A stretch of DNA of 64,000 nt, from contig LMZT01000003.1 in NCBI GenBank assembly GCA_001567115.1, positions 1 through 64,000 on the forward strand, written 5' to 3'. Position 1 is the first letter of the stretch, and every line of letters starts with the position of its first letter. A program made the position numbers and the translations under genes. The stretch is from Candidatus Hinthialibacteria bacterium OLB16. Its GTDB lineage: Bacteria; Hinthialibacterota; Hinthialibacteria; OLB16. Positions 1 through 7,713 of this stretch are shown here, piece by piece. The notes beneath the pieces were generated by a model that did no database searches, was not told the origin of the DNA, and saw only the letters and a program-made list of their open reading frames with translations.

Positions 1-512
1 GGGCATTTTTCTGGAATGTTCAAGGGCCCTCTATCGGTGGAATTCGATGCCAACGGCAGGAAACGCAGACCTCCGCCAGACCCCATCAACTCCTGTCTGT
101 CACTCGCGTACTCGATGTTGACTCACGAATGCGTGGCGGCGTTTACGCCTCGCAAGGCTGGAGCCATCTATCGGCGGATTTCACGTATCGAAGCCGGGGC
201 GTCCCGCGCTCGCGCTCGATCTCATGGAACCGTTTCGGCCACTGATCGCGGATTCCGTCGCGATCACATGCTTCAACCGGGGCGAATTGACCGAGGGGCA
301 TTTTCTTCGCACCGCATCCGGATGTTCGCTCACAGACGCCGGAAGGCGGAGTTTTTTCAATTGCTCTTGGCAGAAGAATGGATACAGAGGTCACCCATCC
401 GGTCTTCGAGTATCGATTGAGCTACCGGCGCATGATCGTTTTGCACGCGCGGATGATCGCGGCTTGGCTAACGGAAGACGTCCCAACACTTGCGTTCCTG
501 ACCACGCGCTGA
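1..512 (+). pseudogene. cas1: Cas1 remnant, CRISPR adaptation integrase, frameshifted and cut by window edge
   Basis: The C-terminal two thirds of a Cas1 integrase can be read in three successive frames. Frame 1 to about 141 gives the RRPPPDP-(I/V)N segment and LTHECV. Frame 2 from about 140 to 370 gives GRPALALDLMEPFRPLIADS, GELTEGHF and LTDAGRRSFF. Frame 3 from about 372 gives RRMDTEVTHPVFEYRLSYRR and ends LAFLTTR-stop at 510-512. The Cas1 metal-site His (in GGFHV) and the acidic residues of DLMEPFRP are still visible. Each frame change equals one extra base (or loss of two). The family is DNA integrase, forming a complex with Cas2 to insert new spacers. The stop is 16 nt before the cas2 ATG, the usual cas1-cas2 order. 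The upstream part lies outside the window, so a Cas4 fusion cannot be judged. The wording of the conserved core looks like Cas1 of I-C/I-U (I-G) systems, which is an impression only. Confidence 0.82.
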
Positions 513-528
513 CTTGAGGGAGGCGACT

Positions 529-820
529 ATGCGTCGATGCTTCTTGGTTTGCTATGACATAAGAGATCCGAAACGATTGCGGCGCGTCCACAAGGTGCTC
601 AAAGGGTACGGTGAAGCCTGGCAGTTCTCGGTCTTCTTTTGTGTGCTCAAAGATATCGACCGCGTGCGGTTACAGACCGATCTTGAGGAGCAAATGAACC
701 AGAAGGAAAGACCAGGCGATGATTCTGGACCTTGGCCCTAACGAGAAGGAGGCACGGGAAGCGGCCACGATTATCGGCCAACCTCTTCCCGCGCAGGACA
801 GCGGGATCGTTGTAGTTTGA
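529..820 (+). pseudogene. cas2: Cas2, single-base frameshift
   Basis: ATG at 529 follows a good GGAGG ribosome site. The first 60 codons give a Cas2 start: RCFLVCYDIRD with the conserved Asp after the first beta strand, then KRLRRVHKVLKGYG and WQFSVFFCVL. The frame then breaks in the A-run at 707-709. Removing one A continues as DQAMILDLGPNEKEAREA and ends at 818-820. The repaired protein would be 96 aa, the normal Cas2 length, so a one-base insertion is the simplest reading. As it stands the protein stops at 739-741 with a meaningless tail. Cas2 is the dimeric partner of Cas1 in spacer integration. With cas1 also broken and no array in view, the module looks dead, unless the indels are sequencing errors. 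Confidence 0.85.
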
Positions 821-1233
821 CTTTATGACCGTCGAAAGGTATATTCTTATATTGCCTCTACAGGAGGCGAGAAGGCCACGGTACGTGTCTTCCCCTTCAA
901 TGGGCTTGGCACCGTGGAGTCGATCAGTTTTGTTCCGACGAGGGAGCGGATTCCTCAATCGCCTCCGCGAGCGCGGAGGTGGTGAAGGGGGGGGCAGGGG
1001 ATGCTCGAACCCCTTGAGATTCCTTGAAATGAAGGGAGTTGGAGCCACTTGAAAGTGCCCGTCGCAAGGTGCAAATCCACCAGTGTCTGGCCATGCTCGC
1101 ACAGCGGTTCGAAAACGCAGTGCCAGCAATGGGTTGGAACGGCGGCGGGGTACCGACGTCAGAACCAACCTGATCGACGGACACAGTAGATATCGCCAGA
1201 GAAAGCAACCCTCTTTCTGTAAAAGTTGAAAGA
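821..1233. other. Unassigned stretch between cas2 and transposase fragment
   Basis: I recognise no gene here. One plus frame (about 826-966) reads YDRRKVYSYIASTGGEKATV and on to a stop, and another (about 1047-1172) reads LESARRKVQIHQCLAML and on. Both are open for only 40-45 codons, have no start or ribosome site and match nothing I know. They could be degraded coding sequence of the same decaying island. A G-run at 984-991 and a weak GGGG/CCCC hairpin at 998-1014 are present. There is no repeat/spacer periodicity, so the CRISPR array expected next to cas2 is not here. Confidence 0.4.
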
Positions 1234-1434
1234 TCAGAAGGGGAGGTCGGTGTCGGTCTCCTTGATGTTGAGATTGATATTACTGGATTCCCATTCGTCG
1301 CTGAGTTCAGCGACAACGCCGGAGACGAGCCGCAGGAGAGAGTCTTCGTTGGGGAAGAGCCCGGCGACCTGTGTGCGGCGTTTGATTTCCTTGTTAACGC
1401 GTGCAGAGCCAGCATGGTCAAAGCCTGGTGACAA
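1234..1434 (-). mobile_element. IS256-family (mutator-type) transposase, C-terminal fragment
   Basis: The reading frame contains RVNKEIKRRTQVAGLFPNED followed by SLLRLVSGVVAELSDEW and a short polar tail. This is the typical end of IS256/mutator transposases (pattern VNxEIKRRTxVVxIFPNExxxLRL, then EEW). Only about 66 codons remain. The catalytic DDE core and N-terminus are absent, and I could not find matching terminal inverted repeats. Its position beside broken cas1 and cas2 fits a mobile-element graveyard. The nominal ATG at 1434 is just the first ATG in the surviving frame, not a real start. Confidence 0.78.
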
Positions 1435-1768
1435 AGTGTGACGAACATTAGCAGGCCCGAATGGATCGAATCCAATTTTATTGGATACCCCTCGGATTCA
1501 TCTATCGGTTGACAAATTCAACATCCATCAAACGCGATGATATCATTTCAACCATTGAGGTTGGATAACCCAATCAATGTGGAGGATATCAAGCCCAGTC
1601 ATAGGGTCATCGTACACTTTTCATCTCTGGCAGGTAGGGTGGACTGCATTTTGGAGAAAAGTAAACTCAGTTTGAAACCAGTGAGATTGGTCCCGCCGGC
1701 AGCATCGATCCGCTGATCCTCACTTCCCCTTCCAGCCACGGGAAAAGTGGAATTTCCTTCGCACTCTG
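1435..1768. other. Non-coding stretch upstream of argD
   Basis: No convincing gene. It is more A+T-rich than its surroundings and contains a TTGACA at 1510-1515 without a well-spaced -10. It probably marks the join between the decayed island and the conserved arginine genes. Confidence 0.4.
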
Positions 1769-1797
1769 TTGAAGCCTCGCAACTGCTGCGTTATAAT
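1769..1797 (+). promoter_or_regulatory. Sigma-70-like promoter for argD-argF
   Basis: TTGAAG at 1769-1774 and a perfect TATAAT at 1792-1797 are separated by 17 bp, the optimum. Transcription would start near 1804, giving a leader of about 40 nt before the argD ATG. No ARG-box-like palindrome was seen by eye. Confidence 0.65.
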
Positions 1798-1844
1798 TTT
1801 CGTTTCCCGAAATTATCCCTTCTTCGAAGAGGAATCAGGATTTC

Positions 1845-3056
1845 ATGGCATACACGACTCCAGAATTAGCTCAATTGGCCGGCCAGGTCCTTGCGCCAAA
1901 CTATGGAAAACGAATCGGAATGGACATCGCCTTCAGCCACGGGAAAGGCCCCTGGCTTTATACCCTGGAGGGCGAAAAGTATCTCGATTTCCTCGGAGGG
2001 ATCGCTGTCTGCTGCCTCGGGCACGCCCATCCGAAAGTCACTCAGGCCATTCAGGAGCAGGCCGGCAAGCTGCTTCATGTTTCCAACTTCTTTCTGATTG
2101 AATCCCAGGTGCGCCTGGCCAGCCTTCTGACCGAACATTCCTTCGCCGACCAGGTGTTTTTCTGCAACAGCGGAGCAGAAGCCAATGAAGCGGCCCTCAA
2201 GCTCGCCAAGAAATACGCCCAGGATCGCGCCCAGCCCCAGCGTTACGAGGTGGTCAGCCTGCAGGATTCCTTCCATGGGCGAACCATTGCCACACTTTCC
2301 GCCACAGGGCAGAGCAAACTGCATGAAGGCTTCAGACCGCTTCTGCCCGGGTTCAGTTATCTCCCGGCCAATGATGTCCAGGCAGCCGCGGAACTGATCG
2401 GAGAACGGACCTGCGCGGTAATTGTCGAAGCGATCCAGGGTGAGGCGGGTGTTCGCCCGGTCGCGGATGAATACATCCGCATGTTGCGCGAGCTGTGCAC
2501 CGAACGCGGCGCATTGCTGATCCTGGATGAAATCCAGACCGGCATGGGGCGTACCGGAAAGTTCTTCGCACATGAACATGCCTGCATCGAACCGGATATC
2601 GTCACACTCGCCAAAGGGCTGGGGAATGGGGTCCCGATCGGTGCAATGATGGCGCGCAAAGAAATCATGGAGCACCTGACTCCGGGCAGCCATGGCAGCA
2701 CCTTCGGTGGCAACCCCCTGGCCACAGCGGCGGCTGTCGCCACGCTCGAAACTCTCTTCGAAGAAGATTATCTCACCCGGATTCAGGAACTCTCCGAGGC
2801 ACTGCTCAAAGGCCTCAAGGATCTGAAGAAAAAATTCCCCCGCAAAATCAAAGAAGTGCGCGGGCGCGGACTGATGGTGGGCATCGAATTTGAGGAAGCG
2901 ACTGCGATTCATGAAGCCTTATTGCAGAGGAAAATCATTACCAACTGCATCCGCGGCAAAGTGCTTCGCCTTCTTCCACCTTATGTGATCACGCGAGCGG
3001 AGATTGACCTGTTTGTGGGCGAGCTGGGCGCGGTCCTCAAGGAGCAGGGATCATGA
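1845..3056 (+). CDS. argD: Acetylornithine aminotransferase
   Basis: A 403-aa class-III PLP aminotransferase, the usual ArgD length. It converts N-acetylglutamate 5-semialdehyde plus glutamate to N-acetylornithine in the cytoplasm (arginine synthesis), and in many bacteria also acts on succinyldiaminopimelate. Visible motifs are GGIAVCCLGHAHP, the PLP-phosphate site NSGAEANEAALK, SFHGRT, LILDEIQTGMGRTG, the Schiff-base lysine in TLAKGLGNG (about K257) and GSTFGGNPLA. The start ATG is preceded by AGGA. The stop overlaps argF by 4 nt (ATGA), so the two are translationally coupled. Ornithine- or 4-aminobutyrate aminotransferase is possible in principle, but pairing with argF makes ArgD much more likely. 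Confidence 0.95.
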   Translation: MAYTTPELAQLAGQVLAPNYGKRIGMDIAFSHGKGPWLYTLEGEKYLDFLGGIAVCCLGHAHPKVTQAIQEQAGKLLHVSNFFLIESQVRLASLLTEHSFADQVFFCNSGAEANEAALKLAKKYAQDRAQPQRYEVVSLQDSFHGRTIATLSATGQSKLHEGFRPLLPGFSYLPANDVQAAAELIGERTCAVIVEAIQGEAGVRPVADEYIRMLRELCTERGALLILDEIQTGMGRTGKFFAHEHACIEPDIVTLAKGLGNGVPIGAMMARKEIMEHLTPGSHGSTFGGNPLATAAAVATLETLFEEDYLTRIQELSEALLKGLKDLKKKFPRKIKEVRGRGLMVGIEFEEATAIHEALLQRKIITNCIRGKVLRLLPPYVITRAEIDLFVGELGAVLKEQGS

Positions 3057-3982
3057 ATGCGCTGTCCGGCAAGGATCTGCTCTCGATTCTCGATCTGACT
3101 CCGGAATCGGCAGGGGACCTGCTTGATCTCGCGGACCAGGTCAAGGGCACTCCCCGTGCTTTCTCCACCGCTTTGAGCGGCAAGGTCATGGCCATGATCT
3201 TTGAAAAGCCCTCTCTGCGCACCCGTGTCACTTTCGAAAGCGGCATGTTCTCGCTGGGGGGCATGGCCATTTATCTTTCCCAGGATCAGGTCCGCATGGG
3301 GGACCGTGAGCCGGATTACGATGTTGCACGCAATCTGACACGCTGGGTGCAGATCATTGTCGCACGGACCTATTCGCACCAGACTCTGCTCGACCTTGCT
3401 CAGGAAGCCACCATCCCGGTGATCAATGCCCTTTCTGACTGGGAACACCCCTGCCAGGCGCTGGCCGATTTCCAGACCATCCGTGAGAGTTTCGGGAAAT
3501 CAAAGGTGACAGTCACTTTTGTGGGTGATGGCAATAATGTCTGCCATTCCCTCCTTCTCCTGGGAGTGATGCTGGGTTACCGGATGCGTGTGGCCTGCCC
3601 GAAAGGGTATGAACCCCGCCATGAAATTGTCCGCCAGGCACAGAGCCTTGCTGAGGCCTCCGGGGGAAGTGTGACCATTGGCCATGACCCATGCGCTCTG
3701 GCGAAAGACTCGCAGGTTCTCTACACCGATGTATGGACCAGCATGGGGCAGGAGAAAGAACATGAAAAACGTCTCCGGGATTTTCAGGGCTTTCAGTTGA
3801 ACCGGGAGCTGCTCGCACTGGCGGCTCCGGAAGCACGAGTCATGCACTGCCTTCCCGCACACCGTGGGGAGGAAATTACCGATGACATCATCGAGAGTGA
3901 GGCTTCGGTTCTGTATGACCAGGCTGAAAACCGCCTGCACTCCCAGAAGGCCCTTCTGCTGCGTGTTTTAGGAGAGGTGTGA
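3053..3982 (+). CDS. argF: Ornithine carbamoyltransferase
   Basis: A 309-aa protein that joins carbamoyl phosphate and ornithine to make citrulline. The carbamoyl-phosphate loop is present as EKPSLRTRVTFE (STRTR becomes SLRTR, a change seen in some OTCs), followed by HPCQALADFQT, the DVWTSMGQE ornithine-side loop, and MHCLPAHRGEEI with the catalytic Cys. It overlaps argD by 4 nt and its stop overlaps the ATG of the next small ORF by 1 nt. The DVW-SMG loop favours ornithine as substrate; acetyl- or succinylornithine carbamoyltransferases normally differ in this loop. Confidence 0.93.
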   Translation: MNALSGKDLLSILDLTPESAGDLLDLADQVKGTPRAFSTALSGKVMAMIFEKPSLRTRVTFESGMFSLGGMAIYLSQDQVRMGDREPDYDVARNLTRWVQIIVARTYSHQTLLDLAQEATIPVINALSDWEHPCQALADFQTIRESFGKSKVTVTFVGDGNNVCHSLLLLGVMLGYRMRVACPKGYEPRHEIVRQAQSLAEASGGSVTIGHDPCALAKDSQVLYTDVWTSMGQEKEHEKRLRDFQGFQLNRELLALAAPEARVMHCLPAHRGEEITDDIIESEASVLYDQAENRLHSQKALLLRVLGEV

Positions 3983-4098
3983 TGTCCGACTGGAAGACTT
4001 ACCGCCCGAAGAGGAATCTGATCAGGCTTCTGTGGCTGACCGCTTGCACCGCCTGCATGTACCTCTGGATCAAGGTGTCCGGAAAGGTCAAAGCCTGA
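3982..4098 (+). CDS. 38-aa membrane peptide coupled to argF
   Basis: An ATG sits inside the argF stop (TGATG) behind GGAGAGG, so translation can restart. The peptide has a basic N-terminus (KTYRPKRN), one hydrophobic stretch (LIRLLWLTACTACMYLWI) and a lysine-rich end. It looks like a single-pass membrane peptide with the N-terminus in the cytoplasm. I do not recognise a family. Coupling and the ribosome site argue that it is real; lack of visible conservation keeps confidence moderate. Confidence 0.5.
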   Translation: MSDWKTYRPKRNLIRLLWLTACTACMYLWIKVSGKVKA

Positions 4099-4109
4099 TT
4101 GCCCGAGGA

Positions 4110-4766
4110 TTACCGGAACCGGGGAGGTGGATAGTAGCCGCGTATATGCTGCCAGCCATCCAGGCAGTAGCTCCCTGAACGATACTCACCGCCCAGCTGA
4201 ACTATGTCCCCCACCGAACTGGAGCCATTGGTGGGATTATACTGGACCACTCCCATACCTCCCGGACAGGGAAGAGCTTCTCCATAAGGCCAGGAATCAT
4301 TCCCGCTGAAATTGTCCCTCCCATCCGGGCCATGGCTGTAAACTGCGAAGGCATGCACTTTCGGTTTCCGCTGAGCGGCCACGAAACGGCTATAGCCGGT
4401 CGAAGCCATTTCAAAAAAAGGTTCACCCCCGGCTATTCCCGAATTCGGCTGATTGAAAACATCATACGGCACAATCGAAAGGTACTTGATCGGAGAAGAG
4501 AGCTGGTACAGCCCCTGTTGATTCCGGTCATCGGGATCATGGTCGGGCGGATAGATTTTGAAATCCTGCAGATACATGTTCATGGCCAGATCGACCGTTC
4601 TCAGGTCGCCCCTGACCCGTACCACCTTGGCGCGAATCTGGGCTTCCAGGAAGTTCGGCATGGCGATGGCAATCAGGATGAGTATGATTGCGATGACAAT
4701 CAGCAGCTCGATCAGGGTGAATCCCCCCTTCCGATCGAATCTCCGATAATATTTCCTCAGATTCAC
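4110..4766 (-). CDS. Type II secretion pseudopilin-like protein (prepilin N-terminal methylation motif)
   Basis: The 218-aa protein begins at GTG with a GGAGAAAT ribosome site. After a basic leader comes KGG-FTLIELLIVIAI: prepilin peptidase would cut after G15, leaving Phe1 to be methylated and Glu at +5. One long hydrophobic helix is followed by a variable soluble domain with Gly- and Pro-rich loops (YPPDHDPDD, GPDGRDNF, YYPPPRFR end). This layout is the GspG/major-pseudopilin-like class that is heavily multiplied in Sumerlaeota, Hydrogenedentes and Planctomycetes-like genomes. No pilus assembly genes are nearby, so it is probably one of many stand-alone copies. The exact role is unknown. 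Confidence 0.85.
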   Translation of the reverse strand: MNLRKYYRRFDRKGGFTLIELLIVIAIILILIAIAMPNFLEAQIRAKVVRVRGDLRTVDLAMNMYLQDFKIYPPDHDPDDRNQQGLYQLSSPIKYLSIVPYDVFNQPNSGIAGGEPFFEMASTGYSRFVAAQRKPKVHAFAVYSHGPDGRDNFSGNDSWPYGEALPCPGGMGVVQYNPTNGSSSVGDIVQLGGEYRSGSYCLDGWQHIRGYYPPPRFR

Positions 4767-4909
4767 AATTATTTCTCCATCATAGATATCAGCACCAGGC
4801 CCCGATTGCCGGAATGACCTGGCCCTGGACAGAACCTTAACCCAGATTCCGATTCAATAAAATCGAAATCTGTCGAAATTTTAAAAAAAACATACGGGGC
4901 AGTCGCCAT

Positions 4910-5713
4910 TTATCCCTTCAAAATTCTTTCGAGCAACTCCAGAAGATCTTTGGAATCCACACGCCCTTCAACTGGAACCAAATCCCAGTTCAGGTCCATC
5001 GGAGTCTCTTCCTGCCATTCCAATGAAAAATCGAACAGGGAAGCTGCAAAAAACTCAGGCACAGAGGTGGTTGCGGAAAAATCATCCAGGTACCCCTTGC
5101 CCTGGTTGGAGGTCTCGATATCGATCCCGCTCAGTTGATTGATGGAGTTGTCTTTGAAACCGAATGTTTGTGGATTCCCCTGAGGAACCTGTTGGCCATC
5201 GATATAAAGAGTCCAGGTGTGTGTGGTGTAATTCTGGCGGATGGTGATGCGCTGGAAGGAGGAATTGGACACCATCACACCAGTTGAAATCCACTCCCCA
5301 CCCCCACTCCCATCACCATCGAGGGCAAGGATGCCATCTGTTCCATGGAAGAGCAGCAGCGAGCTGCCGAGATCCATGTCCAACGGGTTGGGTTTGGAAT
5401 TGACAGTCGGTCCCCGGTAATATCCATCGATGGTGACCTCTTTCCCTGCGGGGCTTGTCAAAGAACGAGACACAACACCAGTTTCAAGAACCTGGAGGGA
5501 TTGGCTTCCGGTGCGAACTGCGCCTGGGGTTGCATTCTGGATCGCTCCCTCACCGACCCAGCCATCCTTTCCCGCTCCAAGTGGGCCTGGAGTGAAAACA
5601 GGCGCTTCGAATGAGGTTCGATAGGGGATCTCCTGGGCGGATGCCAGGAATGGCAGCAGGAGCATCACGATGACAGCCATCTGTGTTTTCGGTGACAAAT
5701 GGTGGGCTTTCAT
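4910..5713 (-). CDS. Exported protein with jelly-roll-like body and dockerin-like C-terminus
   Basis: I place the start at 5713 and not at the ATG 24 nt upstream, because GGAGAGG lies 8 nt before it. The 267-aa product has a signal peptide (MLLLPFLASA-Q). The body looks like a beta-sandwich of the LamG/concanavalin kind: SFEAPVFTPG, QSLQVLETG, GEWISTGVMV, WTLYIDGQQV, GYLDDFSAT. This is the layout of proteins that describe a feature by a YIDG strand and an LDD calcium-like turn. The last 25 residues (MDLNWDLVP, then GRVDSKDLLELLERIL) resemble one half of a dockerin repeat, like the tail of the haloperoxidase near 61 kb. Function unknown; probably secreted or cell-surface. Confidence 0.6.
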   Translation of the reverse strand: MKAHHLSPKTQMAVIVMLLLPFLASAQEIPYRTSFEAPVFTPGPLGAGKDGWVGEGAIQNATPGAVRTGSQSLQVLETGVVSRSLTSPAGKEVTIDGYYRGPTVNSKPNPLDMDLGSSLLLFHGTDGILALDGDGSGGGEWISTGVMVSNSSFQRITIRQNYTTHTWTLYIDGQQVPQGNPQTFGFKDNSINQLSGIDIETSNQGKGYLDDFSATTSVPEFFAASLFDFSLEWQEETPMDLNWDLVPVEGRVDSKDLLELLERILKG

Positions 5714-5807
5714 TCGAAATAACCTCTCCTCTTTCAATAAATAGCCCCCAGACCATCCTCCAGGGAGACGCTTTGAAAGAGATCGTAGCCTGATTTAAAA
5801 AAAAATG

Positions 5808-6662
5808 TCATTCATCAATATGGCTTTGTATCCCTCGTGAGCCAGCCGCTCCGAGCGGGGCACCAAATGGAAAGAGATATTTCAGGAGAGGCGGGCCAGT
5901 CACAGGATCACCGGCAAAAAAGGGCAGCACACGATCTTCGAAAGGGCCATGGTAATGGTCATGGCACAGCAAAGGCCCCCCTTCGAGGTTTGAGACAATC
6001 CCCCCTGCTTCCCCAAGGATAACCACCGCTGCGGCGACATCATGCAGTTTCACCGAGAGATCGACACACCCCCGCATTTTCCCGGCGGCAATCAGGGCTG
6101 CGTGGTAAGCAATCGCTCCAAAACCCCTTCCACAGTACTTAAAGCAGGTGCGTTCCAGGTGGTCAGGAAACGGGTTGAGACGAATCCGGGATTGAATTCC
6201 AATAATCGAGGTTTCACAGAGTGGAGTTGTCTTTACCTTGAGGGGATGGCCATTCTGCCAGGCTCCGCCACCTCTCTCAGCCCATTGAACCCGCTGCTGA
6301 GTTGGAAAATCAAGCACCCCCATGATCGGTTCACGACCCTCATCGAGCAGGGCGACCGAGCAGGCCCAGGCGGGGATTCCCTCGGAGTAGTTGTGTGTTC
6401 CATCGAGTGGATCGACCACCCAGGTAAACCCGCTCCGGCCAGGATGATAACCGGTTTCCTCCCCGCAGAAGCCCGAACCTGGCAGCAGGCGCAGGAGGAG
6501 GTCATGCAGCAGGGCCTCGCTGGCACGATCCGCTTCGGTGACAATTTCCTCGGCCCCTTTGATGCCAACTTCGATTTCGGTTTCGAATTTTTTAAGGAGC
6601 AGATCCCCGGCCTGGCGGGTGATCTCGATGACTTTCTGAATTTCAACAGGTGATTTTGACAT
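5808..6662 (-). CDS. Inositol monophosphatase family enzyme
   Basis: A 284-aa protein of the Mg-dependent, lithium-sensitive sugar phosphatase family (IMPase, SuhB, CysQ or histidinol-phosphatase HisN types). Motifs in order are EADRASE, GEETGY (metal Glu), DPLDGTHNYSEG (metal Asp pair) and a weakened last motif HDVAAAVVI, where the usual Trp before D-x-AA is His. I begin at ATG 6662, which aligns with the family N-terminus; the longer frame would run into the upstream gene. The stop is followed on the minus strand by a run of nine T. The substrate cannot be assigned. Company with O-acetylation genes hints at surface-sugar metabolism, but this is inference. Confidence 0.85.
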   Translation of the reverse strand: MSKSPVEIQKVIEITRQAGDLLLKKFETEIEVGIKGAEEIVTEADRASEALLHDLLLRLLPGSGFCGEETGYHPGRSGFTWVVDPLDGTHNYSEGIPAWACSVALLDEGREPIMGVLDFPTQQRVQWAERGGGAWQNGHPLKVKTTPLCETSIIGIQSRIRLNPFPDHLERTCFKYCGRGFGAIAYHAALIAAGKMRGCVDLSVKLHDVAAAVVILGEAGGIVSNLEGGPLLCHDHYHGPFEDRVLPFFAGDPVTGPPLLKYLFPFGAPLGAAGSRGIQSHIDE

Positions 6663-6681
6663 GAGGGCAATATTACCCCAA

Positions 6682-7713
6682 TCAGTCGATCCGGGCCACA
6701 CCAGTTGGGTGCAGCTTTTCAGTGAGGACTGCTGCCAGTGCAAGAGAAAACTTCTCGGCATCCCGGTAATCCAGGTGGGATCCATCCGGAGCGACAAATC
6801 CAGCCAGTTTTTCGTAGTCCTGGAAGTGAATCGTCAGACCCTGAGTCTGGCGGGCGAAGGCATCCCAGTATTGTGTCCGAGGAAAGAGATTTTCCTCCAT
6901 TTCAAGGAATTCCCCGCTGACTGGAAAGCGGACAAACACCACACGCCCGCCCCGTGCCTGGATCAGAGACACATCCTGCTCAATTTCCTGAAATCTGTCC
7001 CCGAGCCGGTCTGGTGGTATTGGGATTGGAGTCCGGGTGATGTCCATGCGGAATTCCTTTTTCCGGGGATCAACCCGTGAATAATCGACCCGGCGGAAAC
7101 GGTCCGGCCCGAACTGCATGGAAGGGGGTTCAAATTCTCCCTTCTCGATTCGTGTCGAGACCTGTTTGAAGGGGCGGAAACGGCTGTTCAGGCAGGCGAA
7201 ATTCATCTCGAAAAACAGCTTCATGCGCCGTTCGATCAGCATATTCGCCGGACGTGCAAGATAAGCCTGGACATGCTGCTCGGCGATCATGCGGTTTTCT
7301 TCATCATCACTGCGGAATGCAACCAGAGGAAACAGATCGCAGACCACCAGGCCGCACATGCCGGTCTGATGCGCGAGGTGGTTGAGCACCGGGATGGGTG
7401 AGCTGCCTGTAATCGCCAGCTGCAGGGCATCTTTTGTCCCGAACTGGCTCGCGAAGGTATCGGGATCCAACCCCAGCTGCATGCGTGAAGATCCAATGAA
7501 TGCCACCTGCGAGGGATCCTGCTCCCGCAATCGATGGCGCACCAGGCACCACAGCCCACGATCATCTGCCGGCATGCCACTGAAGCCCGACAGGCGCGCC
7601 AGGGATTCGAGCAGCAGCACCGCTGCCACAGTCATGGCAAGCGCCCATCCCCAGATTCTCCCATAAAGAAGCGCTGGTGCCTGGATTTCAGAACTGGAAA
7701 TAGATGAAGCCAC
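6682..7713 (-). CDS. Membrane-anchored SGNH-like protein, partner of MBOAT O-acetyltransferase (AlgJ/DltD-like)
   Basis: A 343-aa protein with GTG start, GGGGGA ribosome site, one N-terminal membrane helix (WGWALAMTVAAVLLLE) and then a soluble domain. SGNH hydrolase blocks are visible: IGSSRMQLG (block-I Ser) and DGSHLDYRDAEKFS near the end (block-V Asp-x-x-His). The first 26 nt overlap the preceding MBOAT gene. In alginate, cellulose and teichoic-acid systems an MBOAT passes an acyl group across the membrane, and an SGNH-type protein outside moves it to the polymer. This pair fits that scheme. The target polymer is unknown. Confidence 0.75.
   Translation of the reverse strand: MASSISSSEIQAPALLYGRIWGWALAMTVAAVLLLESLARLSGFSGMPADDRGLWCLVRHRLREQDPSQVAFIGSSRMQLGLDPDTFASQFGTKDALQLAITGSSPIPVLNHLAHQTGMCGLVVCDLFPLVAFRSDDEENRMIAEQHVQAYLARPANMLIERRMKLFFEMNFACLNSRFRPFKQVSTRIEKGEFEPPSMQFGPDRFRRVDYSRVDPRKKEFRMDITRTPIPIPPDRLGDRFQEIEQDVSLIQARGGRVVFVRFPVSGEFLEMEENLFPRTQYWDAFARQTQGLTIHFQDYEKLAGFVAPDGSHLDYRDAEKFSLALAAVLTEKLHPTGVARID

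Noticed and set aside
980-1060. TTCGAGC-like T-arm on the minus strand suggesting a tRNA or tmRNA
   Set aside because: The loop would be nine bases, there is no acceptor partner and no anticodon arm nearby.
800-1230. CRISPR array expected after cas2
   Set aside because: No repeated 25-40 nt unit at regular spacing could be found by eye.
1500-1560. TTGACA at 1510 as a second argD promoter
   Set aside because: No -10 at 16-18 bp; the pair at 1769-1797 is far better.
1866-2912. A 348-codon open frame antisense to argD
   Set aside because: It exactly mirrors argD codon use, has no ribosome site, and no recognisable motif; argD is unmistakable.
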